From: Streptomyces griseoincarnatus
GTDB taxonomy: Bacteria; Actinomycetota; Actinomycetes; Streptomycetales; Streptomycetaceae
Reading direction: 5' to 3'
Length of the DNA stretch: 64,000 bases
Assembly: GCA_014649575.1 (NCBI GenBank)
Contig: BMTH01000007.1
Location: forward strand, 62,001-126,000
The notes beneath the pieces were generated by a model, which was not told where the DNA came from, did not search any database, and saw only the letters and a program-made list of their open reading frames with translations. Position numbers and translations under genes: made by a program. Shown one piece after another: positions 50,074-58,910 of the stretch. Position 1 is the first letter of the stretch, and every line of letters starts with the position of its first letter.

Positions 50074-50108
50074 CACTGCAACTTGTGCCTTGGCTAAAGC
50101 CGAGCTCG

Positions 50109-50136
50109 ATCCTACAATGGACATTGTCTAAGTCAA
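50109..50136 (-). promoter_or_regulatory. catalase promoter with internal CatR-type palindrome
   Basis: On the minus strand TTGACT (50136-50131), 16 bp, TAGGAT (50114-50109). Inside the spacer is the perfect palindrome ACAATG-GA-CATTGT (50114-50127). A Fur-type repressor bound there would block polymerase. The divergent catR start lies 63 bp away. Confidence 0.7.
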
Positions 50137-50198
50137 GTAGAGCTCCAAAGTCACACCCGTTCGGGATCCGACTCCCCCCTGCTGTTAGGCTGGTGCCT

Positions 50199-50615
50199 AT
50201 GAGTGACCTTCTGGAACGACTTCGCGGACGCGGTTGGCGGATGACCGCGCAGCGCCGTGTGGTGGCCGAGGTCCTCGACGGCGAACACGTCCACCTGACG
50301 GCCGACGAGGTGCACGCCAGAGCTGTCGCCAAGCTGCCCGAGATCTCCCGGGCGACCGTCTACAACACCCTGGGCGAGCTGGTCTCGCTCGGCGAGGTGC
50401 TGGAGGTCGCGACGGACAAGCGGGCCAAGCGCTACGACCCGAACGCGCACCGCCCGCACCACCACCTGGTGTGCGCACAGTGCGGGGCGATCCGCGACGT
50501 CCACCCGACCGGCAACCCGCTGGCCGACCTGCCCGACACGGAGCGGTTCGGTTTCACGGTGTCCGACGTCGAGGTGACGTACCGCGGCCTGTGCCCCAAC
50601 TGCGCGTCGGTCTGA
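50199..50615 (+). CDS. catR: Fur-family peroxide-responsive repressor CatR
   Basis: A 138-residue Fur/PerR-type regulator. The winged helix contains RMTAQRRVVAEVL and ISRATVYNTLGELVSLG; the metal-sensing segment is AHRPHHHLVCAQC; the structural zinc cysteines form CAQC and CPNC pairs. It should repress the divergent catalase until peroxide oxidises its iron-ligand histidines. A TAGGCT at 50186-50191 ends 7 nt before the ATG and there is no SD, so the mRNA is probably leaderless. Confidence 0.92.
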   Translation: MSDLLERLRGRGWRMTAQRRVVAEVLDGEHVHLTADEVHARAVAKLPEISRATVYNTLGELVSLGEVLEVATDKRAKRYDPNAHRPHHHLVCAQCGAIRDVHPTGNPLADLPDTERFGFTVSDVEVTYRGLCPNCASV

Positions 50616-50635
50616 CCGGCGCCTAGGGCTTGTAC

Positions 50636-50669
50636 GAGGCCCCGGCCACTTCCGAGTGTCCGGGGCCTC
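50636..50669 (+). terminator. terminator after catR
   Basis: GAGGCCCCGG (50636-50645) pairs with CCGGGGCCTC (50660-50669), with an inner CACT/AGTG stem and a TCCG loop. Confidence 0.75.
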
Positions 50670-50709
50670 GTCATGCCCGGGCGCCGGACGCGTCCGTCGC
50701 AGAAACGAC

Positions 50710-50743
50710 CGAGGGCCGGAACCCTTTCGGATTCCGGCCCTCG
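50710..50743 (-). terminator. terminator downstream of the first initiator tRNA
   Basis: Perfect 12-bp stem CGAGGGCCGGAA (50710-50721) / TTCCGGCCCTCG (50732-50743), 9 nt past the tRNA 3' end, followed on the minus strand by GGTCGTTTCT. Confidence 0.75.
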
Positions 50744-50751
50744 GCCATCAG

Positions 50752-50825
50752 TAGCGGGGACAGGATTTGAACCTGCGACCTCTGGGTTATGAGCCCAGCG
50801 AGCTACCGAGCTGCTCCACCCCGCG
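50752..50825 (-). tRNA. initiator tRNA-fMet (CAU), copy 1
   Basis: 74 nt. Cloverleaf: acceptor CGCGGGG/CCCCGCT, D arm GAGCAGCTCGGTAGCTC, anticodon arm CTGGG-CTCATAA-CCCAG, T arm GCAGG-TTCAAAT-CCTGT, discriminator A. Three G-C pairs next to the CAU loop and the unpaired 1:72 position (C1-U72) mark it as an initiator. CCA is not encoded. Confidence 0.93.
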
Positions 50826-50902
50826 GCGATGTCTCAAAGCTACGTCAAGGTGCCCGACAGAAGCAAATCGATTCCCACAGGGGCGCGGTTTCCTCCGCGA
50901 AC

Positions 50903-50992
50903 GGGGCCGGGGGCAGTGCCCTGCAGGGGCGCAGAGTTCGACGCGAAGAGGGCCGGGGGCAGTGCCCCTTCAGGGGCGCGGGGAACTGCGCG
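50903..50992. repeat. tandem GC-rich repeats plus short Streptomyces-type repeat, copy 2
   Basis: GGGCCGGGGGCAGTGCCC occurs at 50904-50921 and again at 50950-50967, 46 bp apart, each able to form a hairpin. The second is followed at 50973-50992 by the same 20-mer seen at 35921-35940. The whole 205-bp gap 50826-51030 is repeat-rich and holds no gene. Confidence 0.65.
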
Positions 50993-51030
50993 ACGGGGGT
51001 CCGGGGGCGAAGTCCCCGAAGTGCCCGCGG

Positions 51031-52848
51031 CTAGGCGGACAGTTCCTCCCGAAGCGCGTCCCGCAGCCGCGCCGCCCTCTCGGTGACCGCCGGAGGCCCC
51101 AGCTCCGCCGCCCGGTCCGCCCACCGCTGCCCCTCCGCGAGCTCGCCGCGCCGGGCGTACACCAGAGCCAGCCGCAGCGCCGCACGCCCGTGCCCCGCGT
51201 CCGCCGCCCGGGTCCACCACGCCGCCGCCTCGGGCTCGCTCCCCTCCCGCGCCAGCAGCAGCCCCAGGTTGAACGCCCCGTTGCGCGACCCGGCCTCCGC
51301 TGCCTCCCGGTACCACCGGGCCGCCTCGACGACGTCACCGCGGGCCGCGGCCAGCATGCCGACCCGCACCTGAGCCCGCCGGTGCCCCTGGGACGCCGCC
51401 CGCTCGTACCACTCCTCGCACTCGCTGCGCCGGTGCACCGGCTCCCCCAGCTCGTGCGCGGGCTCCGGCGGCCGGCGGGCGTCCAGCACGGTCGCCAGCC
51501 GGTAGGCGGCCTCCGCGCTGCCGCCCCCCGCCGCGCACCGCAGGAAACGCTCGGCCTCGCCCTCCTCGCCGTCCCGCAGCCGCGCCATGCCGACCTGGAG
51601 CGCCGCCTCGGCGTGCCCGGCGGCCGCGGCGCGTTCGTACCAGCGCAGCGCGGCCCGGTTCTCGCCCCGGCCCGCGTGCAGGATGCCGAGGTTGAACGCG
51701 GCGTCGACGCTGCCGGCCTCCGCGGCCTTGGAGAACCACGGCTCCGCGCCGGTCTCGTCGCCGGCCCTCAGCAGCAGGATCGCCAGCGCGTTCGCCGCCT
51801 CGCGGTGCCCGGCGTAGGCGGCGCGGCGGTACCACTGCTCGGCCTGGGTGGTGCGCCCCTGGTCGGCGCAGAGCAGACCGAGGTTGTACGCGCCGTTGAT
51901 GTCGCCGGCGTCCATCGCGGCCCGGTACCACCGCTCGGCGGTCTGCGTCTCGCCGCGCTCGGCGTGCAGGGCGCCCAGCGCGTTGGCGGCGTTGCCGTCG
52001 CCGTCCTGGGCGGCGCGCAGCCACCACACGGCGGCGTTCTCCGTGTCGCCCGCGTCGCGCAGCAGGAAGCCGAGCGCACAGGCGGCGCGCGGCTCGCCGT
52101 CCTTGGCGGAGGTCAGGTACCAGCGCCCGGCCTCCTTCAGCTCGCCGCGCCTCTCCAGGATCGTGCCCAGGTGCAGGGCGGCCCGGCGGTGTCCGCGCGC
52201 GGCGGCCTGCCGGTACCACTGTTCGGCCTCCTCGACCAGTGCCGTGCCCTGGTCGGCGGAGGTCCGCGCGGCCTTGCGGTCCAGGGCGCGGGCGAGCCGG
52301 TAGGCGCCCTCGCGGTGGCCGCGTTCGGCGGCGGCGCGCATCCAGCGCTCGCTGCCCTCGGCGTCGCCCCGGTGCTCCAGGAGGTCGGCGAGGGCGTACG
52401 CGCCGAGGGTGTGGCCCTGTTCGGCGGACTGGCGCAGCCAGTACTCGGCGGCGGGTTCGTCGCCCCGCTCGCGGTGGTGCCGGCCGAGCGCGTGGGCCGC
52501 GGCCGTGGAACCGGCGACGGCGGCGATCCGCCACCATCCGGCTGCTTCGTCGGGGTAGCCCCGCTGGTGCAGCAGGACGCCCAGGTTGTTGGCGGCGGCG
52601 CGGTCGCCCGCGGCGGTGGCGGCACGCAGATGGGGTTCGGCACCGTCGAGGTCACCACGGCGCAGCAGCATGGCGCCGAGGACGCTCATCGCCTCGACGT
52701 CACCGGCCTCGGCGGCGAGCCGGCGGCGCAGCTCCTCCGCCGCCTCGTCGGCCGCCTCCCCCGCGTCGTCGGGGGTCTCCTCCCGAGGGGAGGACTGCAC
52801 AAAACGCCCTGACTCGAACAGAGTTGCCTTGTCCCCCATAACATCCAT
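51031..52848 (-). CDS. Sel1/TPR-repeat protein
   Basis: A 605-residue protein built almost entirely from about 15 Sel1-like repeats of 34-36 residues (pattern A..GH..AA..LG.L...RG....A..W...AA; for example AAALHLGTILERRGELKEAG, AANALGALHAERGETQTAE, AAFNLGILHAGRGENRAAL). No signal peptide, membrane helix or catalytic domain. Such solenoids scaffold protein complexes. The ATG at 52848 has AGGTGG upstream; a second ATG follows nine bases on. It is flanked on both sides by identical initiator tRNA genes on the same strand. Confidence 0.88.
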   Translation of the reverse strand: MDVMGDKATLFESGRFVQSSPREETPDDAGEAADEAAEELRRRLAAEAGDVEAMSVLGAMLLRRGDLDGAEPHLRAATAAGDRAAANNLGVLLHQRGYPDEAAGWWRIAAVAGSTAAAHALGRHHRERGDEPAAEYWLRQSAEQGHTLGAYALADLLEHRGDAEGSERWMRAAAERGHREGAYRLARALDRKAARTSADQGTALVEEAEQWYRQAAARGHRRAALHLGTILERRGELKEAGRWYLTSAKDGEPRAACALGFLLRDAGDTENAAVWWLRAAQDGDGNAANALGALHAERGETQTAERWYRAAMDAGDINGAYNLGLLCADQGRTTQAEQWYRRAAYAGHREAANALAILLLRAGDETGAEPWFSKAAEAGSVDAAFNLGILHAGRGENRAALRWYERAAAAGHAEAALQVGMARLRDGEEGEAERFLRCAAGGGSAEAAYRLATVLDARRPPEPAHELGEPVHRRSECEEWYERAASQGHRRAQVRVGMLAAARGDVVEAARWYREAAEAGSRNGAFNLGLLLAREGSEPEAAAWWTRAADAGHGRAALRLALVYARRGELAEGQRWADRAAELGPPAVTERAARLRDALREELSA

Positions 52849-53013
52849 CGTCGCACCACCTGCAACCTGGGTACACCTGGTATACCGCAGCCAGTGAGGT
52901 CACTTCAGCGTTTTGTCGACATGCCCACAGAGAGACAAGTCAAACACAGATCGCTCAACTCCCGTCGGCGGCAGGGCCGTCGAGAAGCGGGGCACATGCG
53001 TTCGCCCACCACA

Positions 53014-53045
53014 AAGGCCCGGATTCCCTTGGGAATCCGGGCCTT
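53014..53045 (-). terminator. terminator downstream of the second initiator tRNA
   Basis: Perfect 15-bp stem AAGGCCCGGATTCCC (53014-53028) / GGGAATCCGGGCCTT (53031-53045), 23 nt past the tRNA 3' end, followed by TTGTGG on the minus strand. Confidence 0.8.
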
Positions 53046-53068
53046 CGGTGTCGCTGTCGCGACGTCAG

Positions 53069-53142
53069 TAGCGGGGACAGGATTTGAACCTGCGACCTCT
53101 GGGTTATGAGCCCAGCGAGCTACCGAGCTGCTCCACCCCGCG
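53069..53142 (-). tRNA. initiator tRNA-fMet (CAU), copy 2
   Basis: Identical over all 74 nt to the copy at 50752-50825, including C1-U72, the GGG/CCC anticodon-stem pairs and discriminator A; CCA not encoded. The identity extends into the next few bases on each side, but the downstream terminators differ. Confidence 0.93.
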
Positions 53143-53198
53143 CCGTTGTGTTGCAACCGTAGCACGGCGCGGGGTGGGCCTGTGACCAGGCCTTCGGA

Positions 53199-56150
53199 TC
53201 AGCTGTTCGAGCCTGGGCTCGCGCTCGGGCTGCTCCGTGCGCCGCCGGCTCCGCCGGTCTGCGCTTCCTCGGCCCTGCGCAGCGCGTCCTCGAGGTCCTC
53301 CTGCGCCCGGCCGTAGGCCTCCCAGTCGTTGTTCTTCAGGGCTTCCTGGCCGGCCTCGAAGGCCTTCTGCGCGTCGTTCAGGGCCTCCTGGACCGTCGAG
53401 GGCTGCTGGGTGCTCGGCGGGGGCGTGGTGCCCTCGTCCGTGCCTTCGTCCTCGCCCTCGTCGGCCGGCGGCTCGACGGGTGTGCCCTCGCCGCCGAAGA
53501 CCTTGTCGAGCGCCTGCTCCAACGTGTCCTCGAACGCCGTCTGGCCGCCGTAGGTCACCAGCACCTTGCGCAGCAGCGGGTACTTCAGTCCGCCACCGCG
53601 TACGTAGACCGGCTCCACGTAGAGCAGTCCGCCGTCCAGCGGGACGGTCAGCAGGTTGCCGTACTCGACCTCGGAGTCGCCGCCTCGCAGCAGCCTGATC
53701 GTCTCGGCGATGTCCTGCTGGGAGTTGAACTGGCTCTGCACCTGCTTGGGTCCGGAGACCGTGGTGCTGGTCGGCAGTTTCAGGATTCTGATCTTGCCGT
53801 AGTCCCCGGTGCCCGGATCGGCGTTGACCGCCATGAACGCGCTCAGGTTGTCACGGCCGTTCGGTGTGAACGTCGTGGTGAGCGAGAACACCTGCTCGTC
53901 CTGGTCCGGCATCTTCATGCTCAGGTAGTACGGCGGGACCGTCTCACCCGTCTTGTTCGTCGGGTCGTCCGGCACCTGCCAGACCTCGCTGCCGGAGAGG
54001 AACGTGTTGGCGTCCTTCACGTGGTAGCGGGTGAGCAGCTCACGCTGGACCTTGAACAGGTCCTGCGGGTACCGCAGGTGGTCCATCAGGTCCCGGGAGA
54101 TCTCGCTCCGCGGCTCCACGGTGTCCGGGAACGCCTTCATCCACGTCTTCAGGACGGGGTCCTGGGTGTCCCACTGGTAGAGCTTGACCTCGCCGCTGTA
54201 CGCGTCGACGGTCGCCTTCACCGAGTTGCGGATGTAGTTGACCTGGTTCTGCTGGGCCACCACCGCGCGCTGGTCGTTGGTGGCGGTCAGCGAGTCGGCC
54301 GTGGTGTCGCCGAGCGTCGTCCGGGACGCGTACGGGTAGCCGTTGGTGGTCGTGTAGGCGTCGACGATCCACTGGATGCGGCCGTCGATGACCGCCGGGT
54401 ACGCGTCGCCGTCGATGGTCAGCCAGGGCGCGATCGCCTCGACGCGCTCCTTGGGCGTGCGGTTGTACAGGATCCGCGAACCCTCACCGATGGCACCGGA
54501 GTAGAGGATCTGCGGTTCGCCGAACGCGACCGCGTAGGCGGCGCGGTTCATCGGGTTGTCGAGGTTGACGCCGCTGTCGCCCTTGTAGCTGTACGTCTTC
54601 TCGCCGCTGTCGTCGGAGTAGTCGATCTCCTTCTGGGGACCGCCGACGATCGAGTACGTGGTCGTCCGCTCGCCGTAGTACACGCGCTGCTCGTACGTGC
54701 CGAGGTCGCCCTTGGACGGCAGGTCGGACTCGGTGAACGCCGGGCGTCCGCCGGCGTCGGCGCTGGTGCCCTCGGCGGCGACGACGCCGTAGCCGTGGGT
54801 GTAGCGGAAGTGGTCGTTGATCCAGTTCCGCTTCGGGATGCCCGCGTAGTTCAGCTCGCGCAGGCCGATGACGGTGTCCTGCTCCTTGCCGTCCTTGGCG
54901 TACCGGTCGACGTCCAGGTTGGTCGGGAACGCGTAGTAGTTCCTGATCTGCTGGAGCTGCTGGAACGTCGGCGAGACGATGTTCGGGTCCATGATGCGGA
55001 TGCTGGCCGCGCTCGCGACGTCGTCCCGCAGCTTCGCCTGGTCCTTGGTCTCGGCGACGCCCGGGTACTCGGTGACCTGGGAGTCGTCGATGCCGTAGGC
55101 CTCACGCGTGGCCGCGAGGTTCTTCTCGACGTACGGCGCTTCCTTGGCCTGCTCGTTGGGCTGGACCTGGAACTTCTGCACGATCGCCGGGTACAGGCCG
55201 CCGATGAGGATCGCCGACAGCACCATGAGGCCGAAGCCGATGACCGGCAGCTGCCAGGTGCGCCGCCACAGGGTGGCGAAGAACAGCAGCGCGCAGATCA
55301 CGGCGATGCAGAACAGGATGGTCTTCGCGGGCAGGTAGGCGTTCGCGTCGACGTACCGCAGACCGGTCCAGCTGTCGGTCGCCTTGAAGTCGCTGGACTT
55401 CACGGCCAGTCCGTACCGGTCGAGCCAGTACGCGATCGCCTTGAGGGCGACGAAGATGCCGAGCAGCACCGAGAGGTGTCCGGTGGCGGCCGCCGTGGCG
55501 CGCGCTCCGGGGCTGGTGATGCGCAGTCCGCCGTAGAGGTAGTGCGTGAGCGCGGCGGCGATCAGCCCCAGGATGGCGGCGGCGAAGCCGAAGCCCAGCA
55601 GGAACCGGTACCAGGGCAGGTCGAAGGCGTAGAAGGAGACGTCCAGGTTGAACTGGGGGTCCTTCTGCCCGAAGGACACGCCGTTGACCCACATCAGCCA
55701 CGTGCGCCACTGGCTGGAGGCCGAGGCGCCCGCGATCAGGCCGACCAGGGCGGTGATGCCGAGCAGCAGCCACTTCTTGTAGGGCGCGATCCCCATCCGG
55801 TACCGGTCGAGGTTCTGCTGCTCCATCGACATGGCGCTCAGCGGCGGCCGCAGACGGTGGGCCAGCCAGATGTTGAAGCCGACCGAGACGGCCATGAGCA
55901 GACCGAAGACGACGAACAGCCCGATCTTGGTCGACAGGGTCGTCGTGAAGACCGACGAGTAGTCGACCGATCGGTACCACAGCCAGTCGGTCCAGAACCC
56001 CGCGAACATGGTGAACACCATGCCGAGGACGGCAAGGACGCCCAGTGTCATGAGCAGGGTCCGGACCCGTCGGGACGGCCGGCCCACTCTGATCCGTGGC
56101 CCCGTCGGGCCTCCGCCGCGGTCCGGCATCTGGAAAGCCAAGGTAGGCAC
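53199..56150 (-). CDS. UPF0182 family large membrane protein
   Basis: Up to 983 residues. Seven or so membrane helices in the first 330 residues (for example LLMTLGVLAVLGMVFTMF, KIGLFVVFGLLMAVSVGF, IVICALLFFATLW-like segments), then a large region of about 560 residues, presumably outside the cell (RYTHGYGVVAAEGTS, GAIGEGSRILYNRTP, YLSMKMPDQDEQVFSL), then an acidic Pro/Thr linker and a short helical tail (VQEALNDAQKAFEAGQ). The family is conserved in actinobacteria and its function is unknown. Start: the GTG at 56150 or the ATG at 56129 (MPDRGGGPTG); SD evidence is weak for both. Confidence 0.88.
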   Translation of the reverse strand: MPTLAFQMPDRGGGPTGPRIRVGRPSRRVRTLLMTLGVLAVLGMVFTMFAGFWTDWLWYRSVDYSSVFTTTLSTKIGLFVVFGLLMAVSVGFNIWLAHRLRPPLSAMSMEQQNLDRYRMGIAPYKKWLLLGITALVGLIAGASASSQWRTWLMWVNGVSFGQKDPQFNLDVSFYAFDLPWYRFLLGFGFAAAILGLIAAALTHYLYGGLRITSPGARATAAATGHLSVLLGIFVALKAIAYWLDRYGLAVKSSDFKATDSWTGLRYVDANAYLPAKTILFCIAVICALLFFATLWRRTWQLPVIGFGLMVLSAILIGGLYPAIVQKFQVQPNEQAKEAPYVEKNLAATREAYGIDDSQVTEYPGVAETKDQAKLRDDVASAASIRIMDPNIVSPTFQQLQQIRNYYAFPTNLDVDRYAKDGKEQDTVIGLRELNYAGIPKRNWINDHFRYTHGYGVVAAEGTSADAGGRPAFTESDLPSKGDLGTYEQRVYYGERTTTYSIVGGPQKEIDYSDDSGEKTYSYKGDSGVNLDNPMNRAAYAVAFGEPQILYSGAIGEGSRILYNRTPKERVEAIAPWLTIDGDAYPAVIDGRIQWIVDAYTTTNGYPYASRTTLGDTTADSLTATNDQRAVVAQQNQVNYIRNSVKATVDAYSGEVKLYQWDTQDPVLKTWMKAFPDTVEPRSEISRDLMDHLRYPQDLFKVQRELLTRYHVKDANTFLSGSEVWQVPDDPTNKTGETVPPYYLSMKMPDQDEQVFSLTTTFTPNGRDNLSAFMAVNADPGTGDYGKIRILKLPTSTTVSGPKQVQSQFNSQQDIAETIRLLRGGDSEVEYGNLLTVPLDGGLLYVEPVYVRGGGLKYPLLRKVLVTYGGQTAFEDTLEQALDKVFGGEGTPVEPPADEGEDEGTDEGTTPPPSTQQPSTVQEALNDAQKAFEAGQEALKNNDWEAYGRAQEDLEDALRRAEEAQTGGAGGARSSPSASPGSNS

Positions 56151-56292
56151 CTCGAAGTTCGCTGTTGATTCGTCGAGCCCGCGTCTTCACGGACCGTCGT
56201 GGGCCCCCCTGATCGCGGGTCCACACCTATGCAACTTACTCACCCTTTACTCGGTTCCCGATTCCGGCCAGGAACGAGAGAGGATTGTGACC

Positions 56293-56835
56293 ATGTCCAA
56301 CACACCCATGGCCGCGAACCCCCTCACCCGGGCCGTGCTCGAGATCGACGAGTACGTGTCCGGGCTGGGCTGGGACCAGCCCGCCCGACTGTTCGCCCTC
56401 GTAGACACTGCCCGGCTTCGGGCGGAACAGCCCTCTCTCGCGGACCGCCTCGGCCTGGACGGCGGGGAGGAGTCCGCCGCCCTCACCCCGATCGAGCAGG
56501 AGGAGATTCCCGCCGGCAAACCGCTCGACGAGTTCCTCGGCACCATCGCCTGGCCCGACGCGGTCACCGGCTGCGCGCTCACCGTGGAGCGGCTGATGCT
56601 GCCGCCGTCCGCGGAGGCGGAGGTTCCGAAGGACCTCGGCGAGGCCGCCCTCACCAAGTGGGTGGCGGAGCACCCGGAGCGTCAGGAGGTCCGGATGACG
56701 GTCGCGGTGCTGCGTGACGGTTCCCGTGAGTCGGCGCTCCGGCTGCGGGAGAAGGACTCCCCCACCGAGGTGCTCACCGGCTCGGACCTGGTGCCGGGTC
56801 TGGCCGGGGCGCTGACGGCGACGTTCGAGGACTAG
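56293..56835 (+). CDS. PPA1309 family protein
   Basis: A 180-residue soluble protein of a family widespread in actinobacteria (MAANPLTRAVLEIDEYVSGLGWDQP; TVERLMLPPSAE). No catalytic motif is visible and no biochemical function is known to me. The ATG at 56293 has GAGAGG at good spacing; a GTG two codons earlier is possible. It is divergent from the UPF0182 gene and convergent with the PDZ-protease gene, an arrangement often kept in Streptomyces. Confidence 0.82.
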   Translation: MSNTPMAANPLTRAVLEIDEYVSGLGWDQPARLFALVDTARLRAEQPSLADRLGLDGGEESAALTPIEQEEIPAGKPLDEFLGTIAWPDAVTGCALTVERLMLPPSAEAEVPKDLGEAALTKWVAEHPERQEVRMTVAVLRDGSRESALRLREKDSPTEVLTGSDLVPGLAGALTATFED

Positions 56836-56845
56836 CCTCGGCGTC

Positions 56846-57940
56846 TCAGGACGCGGTGCACGTCGGCAGGTCGGCGGTGTCGCCCGAGCGGATGTCCTTC
56901 AGGGCGTCTAGGGCGTCGTCGATCGTGCCGACCTTCACCAGGGTGAGGCCGTCGGGGGTGTCCTTGGCGGCGGCGGCGCAGTTGTCGGCGGGCGTGAGGA
57001 AGTACTCGGCGCCCTTGTCTCGCGCGCCGACCGTCTTCATCTCGATGCCGCCGATCGGCCCGACCTTGCCCTCGTCGTCGATGGTGCCGGTGCCCGCGAC
57101 GAACGAACCGCCGGTGATGCTGCCGGGGGTGAGCTTGTCGTAGATGCCGAGCGCGAACATCAGTCCGGCGCTCGGGCCGCCGACGTCGGCGAGCTTGATG
57201 TCGACGGTGAACGGGAAGGTGTGGTCGGTCCCCGCCGAGATGCCGACGACGGCGCGCTTCTCTCCGGCGTCGTCGGAGGCCCGGGTGGTGATGGTGACCT
57301 TCTCGGTCTTCGCCGCCGTCCGCTTCTCCTTCTCGGCGGCGGCCTGCTCCTTGGCGGGCACGATGGTGAAGACGACGTCCTCGCCCGGCCGGTGCTCGGT
57401 CACCAGGTCGGCGACGTCGGAGGGCTCCTTGACCGGTTGGCCGTCGACGGCCTTGATCACGTCGCCCGCGTGCAGCTTGCCCTCGGCGGGCGCGTCCTTG
57501 ACGACCGTGGAGACGATCACCCAGGACTTCACCGGGACGTCCAGCTCCTTCAGCGCCGCCACCTTGGCGCTCTCCTGGGACTGGCTGAACTCCTCGGCGT
57601 TCTCCTGGGTCGACTCCTCCTCCGTCTTGCCGTCCGGGTAGAGGGTGTCGTGCGGGACGACCTTGGTGTCGTGCGCGAGCCAGCCGTACACGGCCTCGAC
57701 CAGGTTCATCCGGTAGTCGGCGCTGGTGACCCGCACGGTGGTCATGTTGAGGTGACCGTCCGTCGGGTAGGTCTTGCGCCCGGCGATCTGGAGCACCGGC
57801 TCGCCGTCGTGCTCGCCCAGTGTGTTCACCGTCGGCCCCGGCGACATCTCCGCGTAGGGCACGGGGATGAAGACTCCCGCGCACAGGAGCGCGATCAGCA
57901 TCAGGGTGGAGGCGAGCATCGTCGCCGTACGGCGTGGCAT
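56846..57940 (-). CDS. membrane-anchored PDZ / Lon-type (S16) serine protease, YlbL family
   Basis: A 364-residue protein: N-terminal signal anchor (MLASTLMLIALLCAGVFIPV), a PDZ domain (about 130-200, SAKVAALKELDVPVKSWV then GKLHAGDVIKAVDGQPV), and a C-terminal Lon-like peptidase domain. The nucleophile serine is in GGPSAGLMFALGIYDKL and the lysine in GGIEMKTVGARDKGA, so the Ser-Lys dyad is complete. It lacks the AAA+ module, as expected for YlbL-type proteases that act outside the membrane. Substrate unknown. Confidence 0.88.
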   Translation of the reverse strand: MPRRTATMLASTLMLIALLCAGVFIPVPYAEMSPGPTVNTLGEHDGEPVLQIAGRKTYPTDGHLNMTTVRVTSADYRMNLVEAVYGWLAHDTKVVPHDTLYPDGKTEEESTQENAEEFSQSQESAKVAALKELDVPVKSWVIVSTVVKDAPAEGKLHAGDVIKAVDGQPVKEPSDVADLVTEHRPGEDVVFTIVPAKEQAAAEKEKRTAAKTEKVTITTRASDDAGEKRAVVGISAGTDHTFPFTVDIKLADVGGPSAGLMFALGIYDKLTPGSITGGSFVAGTGTIDDEGKVGPIGGIEMKTVGARDKGAEYFLTPADNCAAAAKDTPDGLTLVKVGTIDDALDALKDIRSGDTADLPTCTAS

Positions 57941-58037
57941 GCCACGACAGTACGGGACGGACCTGTCAGCGCACCGTCAGGGCCGCCCGGTCGAGCGGCC
58001 CCGGCCCCGCGTCCGTCCCGGCCTGCGGTGTGCGGGC

Positions 58038-58202
58038 TCAGCCGCTCGTCCGCTCCTTCTCCATCGCCTCACGGAAACGGGCGTAACCGATGAGTTCGGG
58101 ACCGTCGCTGCGCACCTTGCGGGTCCGGTTGGCCCAACTGCCCCACAGTCCCGCTCCGACCGCGGCCACCAGCGGAATCAGCAACCAGGCAAGCGCCGCC
58201 AT
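58038..58202 (-). CDS. small single-pass membrane protein
   Basis: A 54-residue protein: one hydrophobic helix at the N-terminus (ALAWLLIPLVAAVGAGLWGSW), then a basic and polar tail ending FREAMEKERTSG. The ATG at 58202 has GGGAGG at perfect 5-nt spacing, which makes it convincing despite its size. It looks conserved among streptomycetes; function unknown. Confidence 0.75.
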   Translation of the reverse strand: MAALAWLLIPLVAAVGAGLWGSWANRTRKVRSDGPELIGYARFREAMEKERTSG

Positions 58203-58339
58203 GCCGGCCTCCCATCCCCATGAGCGTCCGCAACACTGACTGATCAGCAGATTAACCATCCGCAGTGACAACGCTCACCTCAGGGGTGCGGTTACGCAAC
58301 CGCACGGCAAAGGCGTGCTGCGCGGGAAGGGAAGGCGTG

Positions 58340-58798
<459 letters not shown>

Positions 58799-58910
58799 GC
58801 CTCCATCGTGCCCCACCCCGCCGACAGTGCGGAACAGCCGGATCGCCCATGACGCGCGCGTGGTGCTTCGGAGGGTTCTCCAAGGAGACGCCTCCGCGGG
58901 GGCCGGGCCG

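Noticed and set aside
54021..56168. A 715-codon plus-strand frame opposite the UPF0182 gene
   Set aside because: Shadow of the real gene: composition is Val/Asp/Arg/Gly-rich without motifs, whereas the minus strand encodes a recognised membrane family.
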